This document shows positions 23,993 through 36,151 of a DNA stretch of 64,000 nt, piece after piece. The DNA comes from Galerina marginata (taxonomy: Eukaryota > Basidiomycota > Agaricomycetes > Agaricales > Galerinaceae). Each line of letters begins with the position of its first letter. Position 1 is the first letter of the stretch. The DNA lies in the NCBI GenBank assembly GCA_023014335.1, contig JAECYW010000026.1:372001-436000 (forward strand). The letters run 5' to 3'. The translations under genes were made by a program, and so were the position numbers. The notes under the pieces are model-generated. The model was given only the letters and a program-made list of their open reading frames with translations, was not told the origin of the DNA and did not search any database.

Positions 23993-25897
23993 ATGCCTCA
24001 CAATGAACCTCTAGGGAATGTTCCTACACGCACTCATATTTCTGACCTGTCGATTGAAATTCTCGTTGAGATTTTCTCTCTGATGTTCTTCACCGATCTC
24101 TTTACCTGCAAACGGACATGCGGAAGGTTTTATGCGGTCATTTCGAACTCGATCCTGCTCAACTATCACATAGAACTGCAGAAAGCAGGAATGCTGGACA
24201 ACCCAAGTTGTACTTTGCCGCTTCCCATCCGATTGGAGATGATTAGAACCAGGGAACTCGCATGGTCATCCTTTGACTCCAAGTTCACGACGGAAGTCCA
24301 GGTTCCATCTCATTCGTTGGAGCTGTACGACGTTACAGCCGGGGCTCTGTTTCTTGCAAAGAAACATCTAGATGAACGGTTTGTGGCAGATGGAATACAA
24401 TCTGTTACGCTGCCATCGAAACTGGAGGACGCCTTATCGCCTGAATGGAAAAATTTCGACCTGCGAACAACTATCCTTGATTTTCGACCAGCAGTGGATG
24501 AACACGACTTGCTCGCATGTCTTGTGCTGTGCGTACACCTTTTATTGCTCCAGAGCGCTCCATTTCTGTGCTTCTATTGATCGTTCTCACTGCCAGTGTT
24601 CCCGAAGAAGACCAACCTCTGGTCTATAACGTTCGCGTCGTGCTCCGGCAGTATTCTGATCCCGATAGAAATCACAGTGCTGCATTGAAGCCCAGTATTC
24701 ATGTTTATCGCGTTATGCCCTATGAAGGGATTCCGGAAGCAAGTGTAGATATTTCAGGAGAAAGTCTCGCGGTCGTCCTTGTATTTCCCACTGGCGGATC
24801 TGAAACACGCAATAATCTGTTCACTTATAATTGGAAAACAGGAGAGCACATTAAGGCGAGTTTTGGATTTGTGTCTTATTGTCGAATCCCTGACTGATAA
24901 TGTTATGCACTTAGCGCCTTCCAATCCCGGTTTTTAGTTCGCCGATCACATTTCTGCGCCACGACATATTGCTTCAGCCGAATGTGATAAACAACAGCAT
25001 TCACATTCATCAAATTCAACATCCTTTGTCCCATTCCCAATCCAGCAACGTTGCCTTTTCGTTTTCCCTTGGCTTGCCGTCTCTTGTTGAGGGGTACAGG
25101 GTATCTTCCTTATCTCTCAGAGGTGAACCCGGCCCACATTTCTTAAACGAATGCCCTAAATTTACGCCCACAATGCGTCCTTACGTACACGATCCGAAGA
25201 CTGCGATTATGCGACTGTCAATGCAGATCGCCTCAGACGAGGATGAAGACGATCAACGCCATTTCGTGATGATCGTCCACCGACAAGCTCTCCTCGATCT
25301 TGTGAAAGAGAGACAATCTAGAAACCGTATCAGCTCCTCTAGACACCTCTCCTGGGATTCCTGGGGTCCGTCTATAACGCGATGGCTCGAAGGCGAGATT
25401 TTCTTGTCTGATTTCACAATCGATACCTTTGGGCAACGATGCGTCCAACTTACACATCCAAGGCTTGCACAGTACGAAAATTCTCCGAGACCTGGTAACA
25501 GCATTCACATCTTTGACTTCAACCCATTCCATGTCAAACGTGTGTCGAAGGACGGCGAAATGCTCCGTCTCTTGACGAAATTTGGCCTAGAGGTATATGT
25601 CGTACAGGGCAACTTCTCATTCCACTATGGGCCTGGAGGACGGCTGGAATGTACCGGGGAAGAAGTGTTTGCCGAGAGTCTTACGGGCAATTTACCATAC
25701 GTGGAGATCGTACGCACTGCTTGGCCGGAAAGGGAGTACCATGGCCTATGTATAGATCAAGAGAGGTTGGTTGCTATTGAGGTACGTTGTGCCGGCTCTT
25801 TAAGGCAGACATTACCCAATTCAGCCTCTGCCTGCAGACCGACCGGGAAGCGGATACCGGCCGGATCTTATCTATGGATGTGATGTACTTTGGATAA
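23993..25897 (+). CDS. F-box protein
   Basis: Substrate-receptor candidate for an SCF ubiquitin ligase. ATG at 23993 (MPHNEPLGN); an in-frame upstream ATG at 23945 would add 16 residues, but the inner start leads directly into the F-box ISDLSIEILVEIFSLMFF (about residues 14-50) with TCKRTCGRFYAVI. The rest forms a long beta-rich region without named repeats. Introns: about 24531-24597 joins to VPEEDQPLVYNVRVVLRQY; the next, starting GTGTCT at about 24871, joins to LPIPVFSSPITF. The last, at about 25780-25838, adds the final exon TDREADTGRILSMDVMYFG. This architecture is one of the large expanded F-box groups in mushrooms. It lies divergently from SET copy 1 with 568 bp between the starts. Confidence 0.85.
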
Positions 25898-27122
25898 GTC
25901 TATATCGCGCAGTCGTATTTTCGTCTCGATGAGGTTTGTTTCTCTGCAAGCTTTGTCGTCTTGTCAGAGGAACGAAGTCATGAAGTCTTATTCTGTGCAT
26001 CGTCATTGTGTCGGGTGACTTGCATTCTTTGATCAAAACTCCCCACTTCATCGCGTGCTGGATCAATGAGCTTCGCTGTTGAACGGTTTGGCGGGACGGT
26101 GAGCATTTCAGACATTACTACGGTCATAATTCTGCCACCATCTAAAATCTGGCTCTTTTGTTCCATAGGCAATTTCCTGTTGTTGACAGCGACTTCATCC
26201 TTACTTGTGTATGGGCGTATAACACCTAGGTGGCTTACGTAGTGCATACTCCTCCTATGCGCCTTTATTTTCAGTTTTTCTAAGGCCCTTGTTTCAATTT
26301 TGCGCCACGCTTAAACAGTTTATTGAAGTATGGGACGCGTGGTGACTAGGAAAAGCCCATTGGTGCGTTAAATGAGTCCGTCGCACAGTATGGCGATATT
26401 TGATGATAGAATTACACAGTACCTGCTCTCTGGCTTACTATGAACTGAGATTATGGCGCAGCTCAAGATTTGGCCAACCGTATGATTCAGTGAGAAAAGG
26501 TGCTTCATATATACCTGGAATGCGAAATTCAACTTCTACCTAGATACAGAACCTTTGGGTCAGGCGCAGGATGGAAACCAGAGTCCCGAACTTGAATATT
26601 GTTCCCAGCAGGCGAAGTATTAGTGGAAGTATTAACCCACGAAGACCTCCAAGACTGTCGCAGAAATATAAAATTAGTATTTTCTCATGTCATGGAACCA
26701 CCACTTAGAAGTAATTCCGCGGCACATGAGAGCGCTGTTATCAACTGTGCGTCTCTCTTTCGGCCTTTAAAAGTTATTGAAATCGCAGTTGTGAGCTAGT
26801 GTTCCTCACAAATTTAGGATTCAGGTTGAATAATCATGAAACCTCATTGAAGCAGGGGCTGGCAGCGCTGCATTCTACCTGGGCATCGGCGAGTGTGGAG
26901 TTGCGTTGCGAAGGTTCCCCCGTACAAAAATAAGGCCAGAACCACAGTGTAAGTACGATTTCGACCTTGAAATCCATGCCTATCACGGCAATCATGATGC
27001 CGTGTCAAGAATTGAATGATGCTCTGCCGTCATTAAAATACCCAACCACCAGCGGGCAATGTTGAAATCCTTCTTTCCCCCAATTCCCACTTCACGGCGC
27101 AAGTCGCTAGCAAAGAAATCAA
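25898..27122. other. Intergenic, no gene recognised
   Basis: 1.2 kb with no supported gene. An 89-codon frame on the minus strand (25978-26247) has no motif and no clear splice partners. Confidence 0.45.
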
Positions 27123-28309
27123 ATGGCTGGCGTTACAAGTGGCGATCGGCTTATCTCCACGTTTATTGCAGCTGTCACTTTTGGGATATACCTTTGCACT
27201 TTCTTTTACTGTGTGCGTTGGCTTGTGTATACGGACGAAGGATGGAAGATTCGCAAGAGGGTCAACAAGATTCTGCTGTCCGCAACACTGGCCATATTTG
27301 TCTTTGCGGCGATGCATATATCTTTGGCGGTTAGTACGAGCGTCGTGGCCATTCGAGATGCGGAGAGAGGCATTCACGTCAACCCAAATGATCCTCTGCC
27401 ATGGACATCTGTCCTGTCGGTTAGTCCTATTTTTAAAAACCACTGTAGTCAAACGTTCAAAATCTTCCTCGCAGTGTACTGTCAAAAATGTGGCTGTCCT
27501 TATAACCGACGGCTTCCTTGTGCGTGCTATCCTATAATATTGGCTGACTTTTCTGAAATTTTGTGTCCTTCAAGATACATCGCTGCTGGGTGGTGCGTTG
27601 GAAGTCGCTATCGAACATCATTATCCCTTGTTTCTTTTGGGTCGGCGGGCTCGTTTGCACGATCATCCAGATATATTGGCAGGTGGTACAAGCTACCCCA
27701 GCTGCCAATGTATGGACGCCAGTAAATATGACCCTAGGTCCAGGGACAATTCTGACTCCTTTCTGGGCAACTACAATCATCGTTAACATATATTGTACCA
27801 GTGAGTAGTATCCTCATACCGTGCTCAACATTCTTTTTTGAATACGCCATCCGAATACGCAGGTGTTATAGTTTACTATCTCTGGAAGACCGCACAAAAT
27901 CAATCTGACCTGACGTCCTCGGGAGAGGTTCGTTTTGCCATGCGCATCATCATCGAGTCGGGTGTTCTGTATTCATTGGTTACAATACCCCATTTCATCG
28001 TGTGGTGGACACCGAGCGCTTTCGCAATTGAGATTTTTGGATGGATAGTGAGTTTCCTACCAATTCAACTATTTCGGTCAAATAAATTTGGCACACCTCT
28101 TAAAGCAACTTCCCATCATCGCAAGTGGGTTCAATTTGATCGTTGTTCGGACATCGCGACACCGTATGGAGAGGAATGGCGTCAAAAAATACGGAACGTC
28201 AGAGGTCTCAGCCATTCAATTCGGCCACCCGAACAGCCAGTCGAATACCAGTATGAATATCGAGGCCAAAATCTCAAAAACTGCTTCGACTTTCAGTACC
28301 GCTTACTAG
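27123..28309 (+). CDS. Seven-transmembrane protein of unknown function
   Basis: ATG at 27123 (MAGVTSGDRLISTF). Membrane helices follow in order: AAVTFGIYLCTFFYCVRW, ILLSATLAIFVFAAMHISLA, an extracellular loop with NPNDPLPWTSVL, TVKNVAVLITDGFL joined to IHRCWVVRW, IIIPCFFWVGGLVCTIIQIY, LTPFWATTIIVNIYCT and IIIESGVLYSLVTIPHFIVW. A further helix precedes the polar C-terminal tail ending STAY at 28309. About five introns. Same family as the truncated gene at the left edge (shared RCY/WIVxW motif, similar spacing). These receptor-like proteins are numerous in agaricomycetes; none of the signatures of pheromone or cAMP receptors is visible. Confidence 0.85.
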
Positions 28310-28620
28310 GAGAATAGTTATTTATGAACCAAGTACGGCCTTTTAAGTAGGAGGAACCGCTATTAAATCAACTTGAACGTTCGCTGAGTCGATTACTTAA
28401 GTTCGAGAGGGCCTCATTGGATTGAGCTGGATTGAGCTGGCTATAGGTTGAAGTGGGAGACCCTGACTACGATGCGTACAGGACTGGCCGATTTGCTAGT
28501 CCAAGCATCTTTCGACGTTCTGATCATGGAAGAATTTACAGCGACACACAGTTGTCCCAACGGATCGGGAAATCAAATTACAAACCCGTGACCAGAACAA
28601 AGAGCAATTTAGCGGGCAGC

Positions 28621-28628
28621 TATAAATA
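28621..28628 (+). promoter_or_regulatory. TATA box of SET copy 2
   Basis: Perfect TATAAATA 76 bp before the start codon at 28697, a normal distance for a fungal core promoter. Confidence 0.5.
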
Positions 28629-28696
28629 GCAGTGTTGGCTTCCGAATCTTTTCTTCCTTTCTTACCAGTCACTTCAGCACACGAATACTGGCGATC

Positions 28697-30153
28697 ATGA
28701 AACGGGGCTTTCTTAACAGCTCCAAGGTGAAAAAGGAGCCTCTATACCCAGGTCCTTCCGCCCGCCAACTAGCTAGCGATGAGCCACTTGTAGCCACCAA
28801 ATCGACAGGTGAGGTGTTTCCGAAAAGTGTTTATCGATAGATTGGGTGGCTAAAAAATGTCATTTAGATGGGAAACCTGAACTTCAGGATGTCGTTGGAC
28901 CGATTCACAAACTTCCATATGGCAAAGTCGAAAAGACAGGTAGGAATCCATCGTTGAAAATTTGGATTTAAACTGACGCTACTGAACATCTCTTAGCGCT
29001 TCCTGAAAGCTACGAACCTGTTCAATACGCTTTAAAGGAGACAGATGCTGGGAAGATCGACCACGCCGAGAATACGATAGTAATGACGACGATTCCATCC
29101 AGAACATATAGCGGGCCACTCGACCCAGATGGCCACAGCGAGTGGATCGTCCTTGGCCCAACGAAAGCCAAGGTTCTCAACGCGCCAGGATACCCACAAC
29201 CACTTCCCAAACCAGTCGGGCCAACATCCTACGAGATCCAATCTACCCCCGGAATGGGTCTCGGCGTCTTCGCGACGCGGGACATCAAATCCGGGGACCT
29301 TGTCTTTTCTGAGCGCCCTCTCCTCGTTAGCCCTCGTAACATAGGGGTATTAGGCATCCCGTATACAGAAGGCTCTGATATGATGGCCTACCAGGCCAAG
29401 ATGATGTTCGAATGGGAAAAACAGCTCGAGATCGCCGTCGGTAGGATGACGCCAGAAAACCAGGTCGCGTTCAAGTCGCTCATCAATAACCACACGGAAG
29501 ATGGCAGTGGACCGCTTCTTGGCATCATCCGCACCAACGGTTACGGTGCTGATGACCTTTTTGACGGAGAGGTGAAATTGCCAGGCAACCCCACAGCCTA
29601 CTCCTGCGTGCTCAATATCGGTTCTCGTATCAACCACAGGTGTGTTTTCAGGTATTATCGTTTTGGACGATATTCTTAGTCCCCTATCAGCTGCATGCCC
29701 AACGTAATCCACAACTTTAACCTCGCCTCGTTCTCTTTCCAGTTCGTGGCAGAGCGGGACATCACAGCCGGCGAGCAGCTCCTCTTCTCATACTGTGAAC
29801 TTGACCAAACGGCGGCTGAACGTAAAGCCGAACTCGCGCCGTACGGATTCGTGTGCGTGTGTCCCGCCTGCGCCAACGCGACCCCAGAGACAGACGAGCT
29901 ACGTAAGGAGTACAAGCAACGCATTAAGGACTTCGTGCCAAAGGTCGCTCGGTGGGCCGTAGCGCCATCTGTAGCAGACGGTGTGATTGACCCCGTATTG
30001 CAACTCCGAGAGGCGATGAAGAAGGAGGGATTGCATGGCTCGACCGAGTACAGGAACTTGACTACTTTAATCCTGACGTTCTACGAGAAGCGTGGTTTGC
30101 ACGAGAAGGCGAAGCCTTTCAAGGAGGAAACCTCACGTTATGGTAATTTCTGA
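28697..30153 (+). CDS. SMYD-like SET-domain protein, copy 2
   Basis: Putative lysine methyltransferase. Start MKRGFLNSSKVKKEP, a basic N-terminus closely matched by copy 4 (MKRRIPNNSKV). Two short introns lead through LPYGKVEKTALPESYEPVQ into ENTIVMTTIPSRTY and GHSEWIVLGPTKAKVL. SET core: GMGLGVFATRDIKSGDLVF, the insert NNHTEDGSGPLLGIIRTNGY, and SRINHS-CMPNVIH across a 51-nt intron that contains a stop in frame. The rest reads FSFQFVAERDITAGEQLLFS and the cysteine cluster APYGFVCVCPACAN. The C-terminal helices are shorter than in copies 1 and 3, ending RYGNF at 30153. No MYND insert. Downstream of the seven-helix gene on the same strand (387 bp). Confidence 0.9.
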
Positions 30154-31013
30154 TCTCCTGCTAGGGACTTGGCCTGGTCACTATCAGCCCCCAGCAACTT
30201 TGCTCGCGATTTCTGGTCTGTCTGTGTCTAATGTTGCCTGGTATTATTCTCCTTTGCGATCCCTGCTGTTAGCTTGCATCATAATTGCAATCATTTAAAC
30301 TATTCGCCTCCTCAGTAGTTCTGCCCTTCGAGTCATCCTTGATACGCGGCTTTAAGAAAAAGAAAAGACCTATGACAGTAACCTCTCATCGCCGCGGCAC
30401 TGCGACACCATCGACTTCGCAGTGGTGTCGATTCTCTGGTACCCCCACCTTTGGGACAGATGATGTTTTACTGACGGACGCGCTGGAGAGATGAATTAAA
30501 TGAAAATAGCTCTTCCCATCCTTCTGGTCAACAACATCAGCGACTTACGATAAGAAGCCTTCACACCAATGCTCTAGGGGGCGACGCCTAGGTATCCCGA
30601 CTCGTCGAAGACGTGTCGCTCGAACTACTTATATCAGCCCTTCCTTCAAGTAGAATGGACGTAAGCTCACCTGAATCCGTTTCATGCATATTCTACTCAG
30701 CATTCTACTGAGAATCCGTCTGCTTGCACGGTCAATTGTGGACAAATTTGAGGATGAACAATTTGAACGGGTAAAAGTTTCTCCATAAGGATATGAGCCT
30801 GAAAAGCTCAACGTTAACATTGTCGCGATGAGCTGCTTGAAACTCGAGTAGAAAATGTGGCAACTCAGAGGCAGATGCTTGATTACTGAGATAAAGGATC
30901 TGGGTCTTTGCGAAGGAATGGGATGTGGTGGCGAGAATCGACACAGTCACGCAGAAGAACATTCGACCGCCACGGCGCTACGAAGTGTCTGGATTTATTC
31001 GGCAGCATATGAA
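30154..31013. other. Convergent intergenic region
   Basis: 0.86 kb between the convergent SET copies 2 and 3. No gene, repeat or RNA recognised. Confidence 0.5.
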
Positions 31014-32455
31014 CTACTCAAGATCGAGACGAGCCAAGGCGTTATAGCGCTGAATCTGTTGGAAAGCACGGTCGGCCCTGCGCATCTTGCCAAGCTGAAC
31101 ATAAAGCTGGTGGAGCACCATAAAGATAACAGCATAGTGATCGCTAGCGTCCAAGCCTTCTTCGACCAACTGCTTCTGCAATGTCAAGACCTTCGCCAGA
31201 ACCGCCTCTCTTTCAAGCGTCGGCGTGGAGACTGCGGATTCGAATCCTTCGACGGCTTTAGCCTGCCACTCTTCTACTTCTTGCTTTATCTTCTTGATGC
31301 GTTGGATAAAAGTGCGGCGAAAACTCTCGGATGTGGGGGTAGAGTTAACGCAGGCGGGGCATTTGCAGACGATACCATAACGCCCGAGGCTTTCCCGTCG
31401 TTCGGCATAAGGTGCATAAATGTTGCAGTAGCCGTAGAAAAGCTCGTCTCCGGCCTTCAAGTCCTTGATGGCGAAGAACTGGAGGGAAAAGGACGCCACG
31501 TCAAATGTAGCGGTCGTGTTGGGCATGCAACTAGAACCAGATAATGGTTGAGAGGTCAGAGTTTCGAAGTGGTGATTATTTGGCGTATACCTGTGGTTAA
31601 TCCTCGACCCAGCCCTTGCAATCCCTGCGTAACCATTGCGGTCAGTGACCCTAGTCCCCATAGGCCCGTCGGCTAAACCCCCGAGTTCAAATGCGTTCGT
31701 TAAGAAAATACCAGCGATAGGTCCGGCCGCGTCCTCGTTATGCGAATTACGGAGATGCAAAAACTCCTCCCTGGCATTGTCTGGCATGCGATCGACCGCG
31801 ATTGCTAATTTAGCCTCCAGATCAGACCATTGTATCTGATTGATATGGTTTAAATTGAAATCTTCGACGATTGATCCAGGTGCGAATCCCAAGGCACGCG
31901 GGGCGACAAGGAAGGGACGCTCTGCGAATATTAGCTCGCCGATTTTGATATCGTGGGTTACGAAAACTCCGAAGGTCGTCTCCAACGATTCGCAGACTAC
32001 GTGGATCGGTTTCCCGCCCAGTGGTTGTGATGGGGGCTTAGGAAAGCCAGGGCTTTCGAAAACTTTTTTCTTGGTGCCGCCGTATGCGATCCATTCAGTG
32101 TATCCTGGCAAGTTGTCCGGTAGTTCAAGACACCTTTCTCGCACAGTCGTATATGTGATACTTTCGTCCGGCAGGTCGTCCTCGAAATGCGATTCTTCAT
32201 GGATAAGAGCGGTTGAGTTGCAGATTTTCGGAACGGCTGTAGGTGCGTATTCAGGTTTTTACTTTTTCATTACAAGATTGACGGATTGCGACACTTACCA
32301 TCAACCTCCATCATCTCGTAAAACAGCTTCGCGCTTTCTGAACATTCTGAACAAGCAGAATATTCCGGTACTTCAAAGGATTTTATGGCTGAATAACCCC
32401 CTCCAAGCTGGCCAGGCGGCCCATCGTCGTGAATGCTCCAGCAAGAGTTATCCAT
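31014..32455 (-). CDS. SMYD-like SET-domain protein, copy 3
   Basis: Putative lysine methyltransferase. My proposed start is ATG at 32455 (MDNSCWSIHDDGPPGQLGG), spliced to ESAKLFYEMMEVD and then to AVPKICNSTALIHEESHFED; these align in order with the N-terminus of copy 1, but the first exon is the least certain part. The main exon has GYTEWIAYGGTKKK, ETTFGVFVTHDIKIGELIF (one glycine of the SAM loop replaced: TTFGVF for GMGLGVF), NSHNEDAAGPIAGIFLTNAF, SRINHS-CMPN, FAIKDLKAGDELFYG and the cysteine cluster GRYGIVCKCPACVN, ending ALARLDLE at 31014. The 60-nt intron inside NHSC has no stop and keeps frame, so retention would insert 20 residues. Sister to copy 1. Confidence 0.85.
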
Positions 32456-33561
32456 GAGCCCGTAGTTGCTTTCTTCACGCTGAGAGGTGGCGGATTTGAA
32501 GATAGGTGGGTCGAGAAAACGATTACCCAGAAAAAAGGCCAAATAACGCTGTCGGGGTTGTGAAGACGAGAAGAAGGCGTTGTCAAGCCCCAAATCACCC
32601 CTTTGGCCACAACACTGAGGATCTGGCTTCGCGATGTACCCAAGATGGGAAACACCTAGAGCACGGATTCATGCCTCGTGTTAGCAAAGAAAGCGCCGCA
32701 TAGGAGTACAGCATCGAGGAATCCAAGTCTTGAAGTGACCCCCCATGACCTGTGCAAAGTCTCATTGGCAGCCAGTGTCGTTCTGAGGAATATGAGCATC
32801 GGCTGCCGGAATCCAATGTAAAACCCAGGAGAATCGTCGAGTTAGGCTGTATGAATAATTTTTGAGAGATTGAAAGCTTCAGCACTACAGTTGGTATATC
32901 AAGTTCTAGCAAGGCTGGTGGAAAGAGTCAATAGGAGGTTCTGAGGTAGAAACCAAGTAGAAACAAGAATTGTATTTTCAATTTTGCAAGAAAACAAACA
33001 AACGTATGCGTGAGAGAAAATGTTCGAGGTCCGCATCGGCACGGCAACTGGCTGATATCCGGTTCTGTTTCTTTCCTCTTAACATAACACTACTTATTCG
33101 AACTGTCTTGCCTTTCTTAAGGACGGAAATTTTGATCTTAATACGACCCATAAAGCCTTTTAATGCCAAGAAGTATGGCAGTGGCCAGGGAGTCTCACCG
33201 ATAACGAATAACCAGTGTCGAGCCATATGGCTGTGCGGTTTCTCAGTTCCGGTTCAAGTTGGGTTAAAGAAGCTGATTTATGAAAGCAAGGTTCGTGTTT
33301 ATATGTTCTGGAAGACTGTGGTTCAATATCAGTGGTTACACAGCATTGACACTTTGGCACCGGAATGGACTCGGAAAGTACTCTCCTTTTAGAGCGTCGA
33401 TTGGCGCGAGCTATTTCAGTCGTACTATGTTTCCCACTGCCCTCGTGGCGTGTTTAAGTGGGCGATGCTGCAGCTGTCACTAAGCCTCTGATTGAGCGTC
33501 TACCTGCTGCCTTTAAAGCCCTCAAAAAGCCTCGTCGCTTCATCACTGCCATACTTTCGCC
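32456..33561. other. Intergenic, no gene recognised
   Basis: 1.1 kb between divergent genes (SET copy 3 and the CorA-like gene). Short frames only; nothing recognised. Confidence 0.45.
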
Positions 33562-35412
33562 ATGGGTCAAGAATACCTACAGTCGATATCCCACCCAGAG
33601 CTCGAGCTGAGAATGAATGTTATCGGGAACGAATACTCAGAGCATGCGCGCTATTTTCCACACCAGACCTCCCTGGATATACTCGAAGTTTACCCCGACG
33701 GCAAGGTGGTAGAAAAGGAGGGGTTTGGGTGCGAAGAGTTCGCAAACTATTGCGGCCTACTGGTATGGTCACCTTTTCTGCTCGTGAAAGTGGTCTCAAT
33801 TGCCTCAGGACATTAAACATCAGGCTGATAACATGATAGAAGACCCCGAGCCCTTGATACGGGTATTGTACGTTTACGATTCCAAGGGCTTACTTCACGC
33901 TGCAACGTCTGCTAATCGATTATCATAGTTTCCTTCACGATCTCTTCACTCCTCCTGCAACGGGCGTCAACCAAGCATACCTCCCACCGAACATCATAAG
34001 CGCTGTGAACATGAATGACTTGACAGCTGTGTTACTTCATCGATATTTTGGTGTTCCCATACTATTCTTGCAGGACTTAATTCCCGTCATCACCTATCGA
34101 ACCATCGGAAATGCTACGTTCATTAGGAAAGATACAGAAGGCAGGAAGATTTCGATCGGTATCGTCACTTTTACTTAGTTGCACCAACAATTCTCATTCG
34201 CATCTGCTTTCAGATGGATACTACCAACTTTGCTCGGACTACATAAGCAACAAGGTCTCCTATACCTGGTTCTCCATGAGTCTGCAGAGTGGGAAGTCCT
34301 CGAACTACGTCATTCACAAATGCCCTAACATTGTAAAGCAACTTATGGTGGAGTGCGCAAAAGGACCTAATCCGCTGTCACTATCGCGGCCATTCGTAAT
34401 CGACGCCTTTCTGATGAACGACTGCGTAATGAGAATGAACCGTGAAATGATGAATCCTCGTCAAAGTTTAATTAAAATTGTGAGTGTATCGGGGTATACC
34501 TGCTATCTACGTAGTCTTACAAGATTCTACTCAGGAACAAACCTCATTCGGCGAGCCAATGCAATCGGAATCGAAAGAACAAATCGAAACCATCAAGCTT
34601 CTTCATAACATCGGCAGAGAGTTCCGACTTATGAAGGACACACTCCACTCAGTTCAAGATACAATGGATTATATGGCCGCTGTTCAGATCCAGCACGCTG
34701 GCTTAACCTCGTCAGAATCCACTGCGACAGAGATCCCTGACATGGATTCCGTTCGGGAATCCTTCGCAATATTAAAATCCAAGGCAAACTGGATTATCCG
34801 CGAGCTTTCTAGTCTCGTAGACCGGGCTTCCCTTAAGATTGGCTTGGAATACAGCCTCGCGAACCAGCGCGACAGTCGAACTCAAGTGAATATCGCGACA
34901 TTGACCAAGGATATTGCGTTTGCGTCTCAGGAAGACAGCTCCTCAATGATAACGTCTGTTATATCCATCTCCCATAATTTGCCTTGCTGATCCTTAATCT
35001 ATGTTGTTATAGCATGGCGGCCGTTACGATGTTCTTCCTTCCAGGTACATTCGTGTCAGCCATCTTCAGTATGGCGTTTTTCAGTTCATCTGGGGAACAT
35101 GGAAAATTAGGCGTTGCGCCTCTATGGTGGCTCTTTCCTGCGATAACAATCCCGTTGACGATCCTGGTTTTTCTGGTCTGGATATTCTGGCGCCGCCACA
35201 GAAATGCTATCAAACAGAAAAAACTCAGAGCATTAACTGCGCAGGACCCAGAAATGAGCTTTGAAACGGAATCTGCCTTTAGTTATACACAAAGTTGGGT
35301 TTCGAATAAGTGGTACAGGAAAGCGAGCAAAGGTTTGTTTCGGTGGAGACTTCGAACCGCGTCGGCCCAGCGGACACCAAGCGACAGTGAGTCGAATTTT
35401 GATAAGGAATAA
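33562..35412 (+). CDS. CorA-like membrane protein
   Basis: ATG at 33562 (MGQEYLQSISHPELELR). The long N-terminal soluble region reads through FLHDLFTPPATGVNQAYLPP, VLLHRYFGVPILFLQDL and YTWFSMSLQ. A long helical part follows (about 34484-34970, KEQIETIKLLHNIGREF, LSSLVDRASLKIGLEYSL). Then come two membrane helices: TMFFLPGTFVSAIFSMAFF and WWLFPAITIPLTILVFLVW, with a basic tail FWRRHRNAIKQKK ending at 35412. Long helix, then two C-terminal helices with FLPGTFVSAIFSM, is the CorA magnesium-transporter layout (family form: LP.TF..T.FGMN). The GMN selectivity motif is not present, so ion transport is doubtful; related fungal proteins are uncharacterised. About five introns. Confidence 0.82.
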
Positions 35413-36151
35413 CGTTCAGGAACCCGACTTGCAATTGTATAATGTTATTTTACCATACCGCGCTACTTCTGGTTGCAAATTTAAATGAGAAAAGGTTGTT
35501 TGCTCAATGGACACGAAAATTTTGCGGAGTGACTGGATAAAAATGAGCAATAAATGTCCAGCTGTCGAGGGGGCTTTTACTTGAATTTTACCTGCGTTCA
35601 TTCGTTACCCCGACTTAATTGGCTGGAGACGAAAATCAGGCGGAACCTGATACAAGGGCTGCGCCTTGACTTGCTCATCGTTGGGAATTCATTTTTTCCT
35701 CTCTTGTTCTTGAGCCGTCGCTGGCTGTCTACTGTGCCGGTATAATTAAGATGCGGAATTAGAACCACCGGCAATTCTTGGGTTGGATATGAGAAACGAG
35801 TACTCTTCGCTACAGAATTTGACACCAGCTGAGCACGGAGTTTATTTGTCCAGGAAGCAAGGCAGGTCTGACGAAAATCGCCAATATTTGGCCAACTAAT
35901 TACGGATCCGTCAACTCCAAAAGGGGAGTCGATCACTGAGCCAGCGGTGATCGCCAAACGTCTGATGAAGACGAGGGAACAAAATTTCAGAGGAGATTTT
36001 TAATAGCATAAAGTACAGGATGAGCAACGTAAGTTGCATATATGAGTGGGGGTGCATTATACATTATTTTCAAACACTAAATCTTGAGAGTAATGGTATG
36101 CTATCGTCCAAAGTAGGCTTCGGGTTCACAAACCAGAAGTTTAACAAGGAG
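35413..36151. other. Convergent intergenic region
   Basis: 0.74 kb between the convergent CorA-like gene and SET copy 4. Nothing recognised. Confidence 0.5.
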
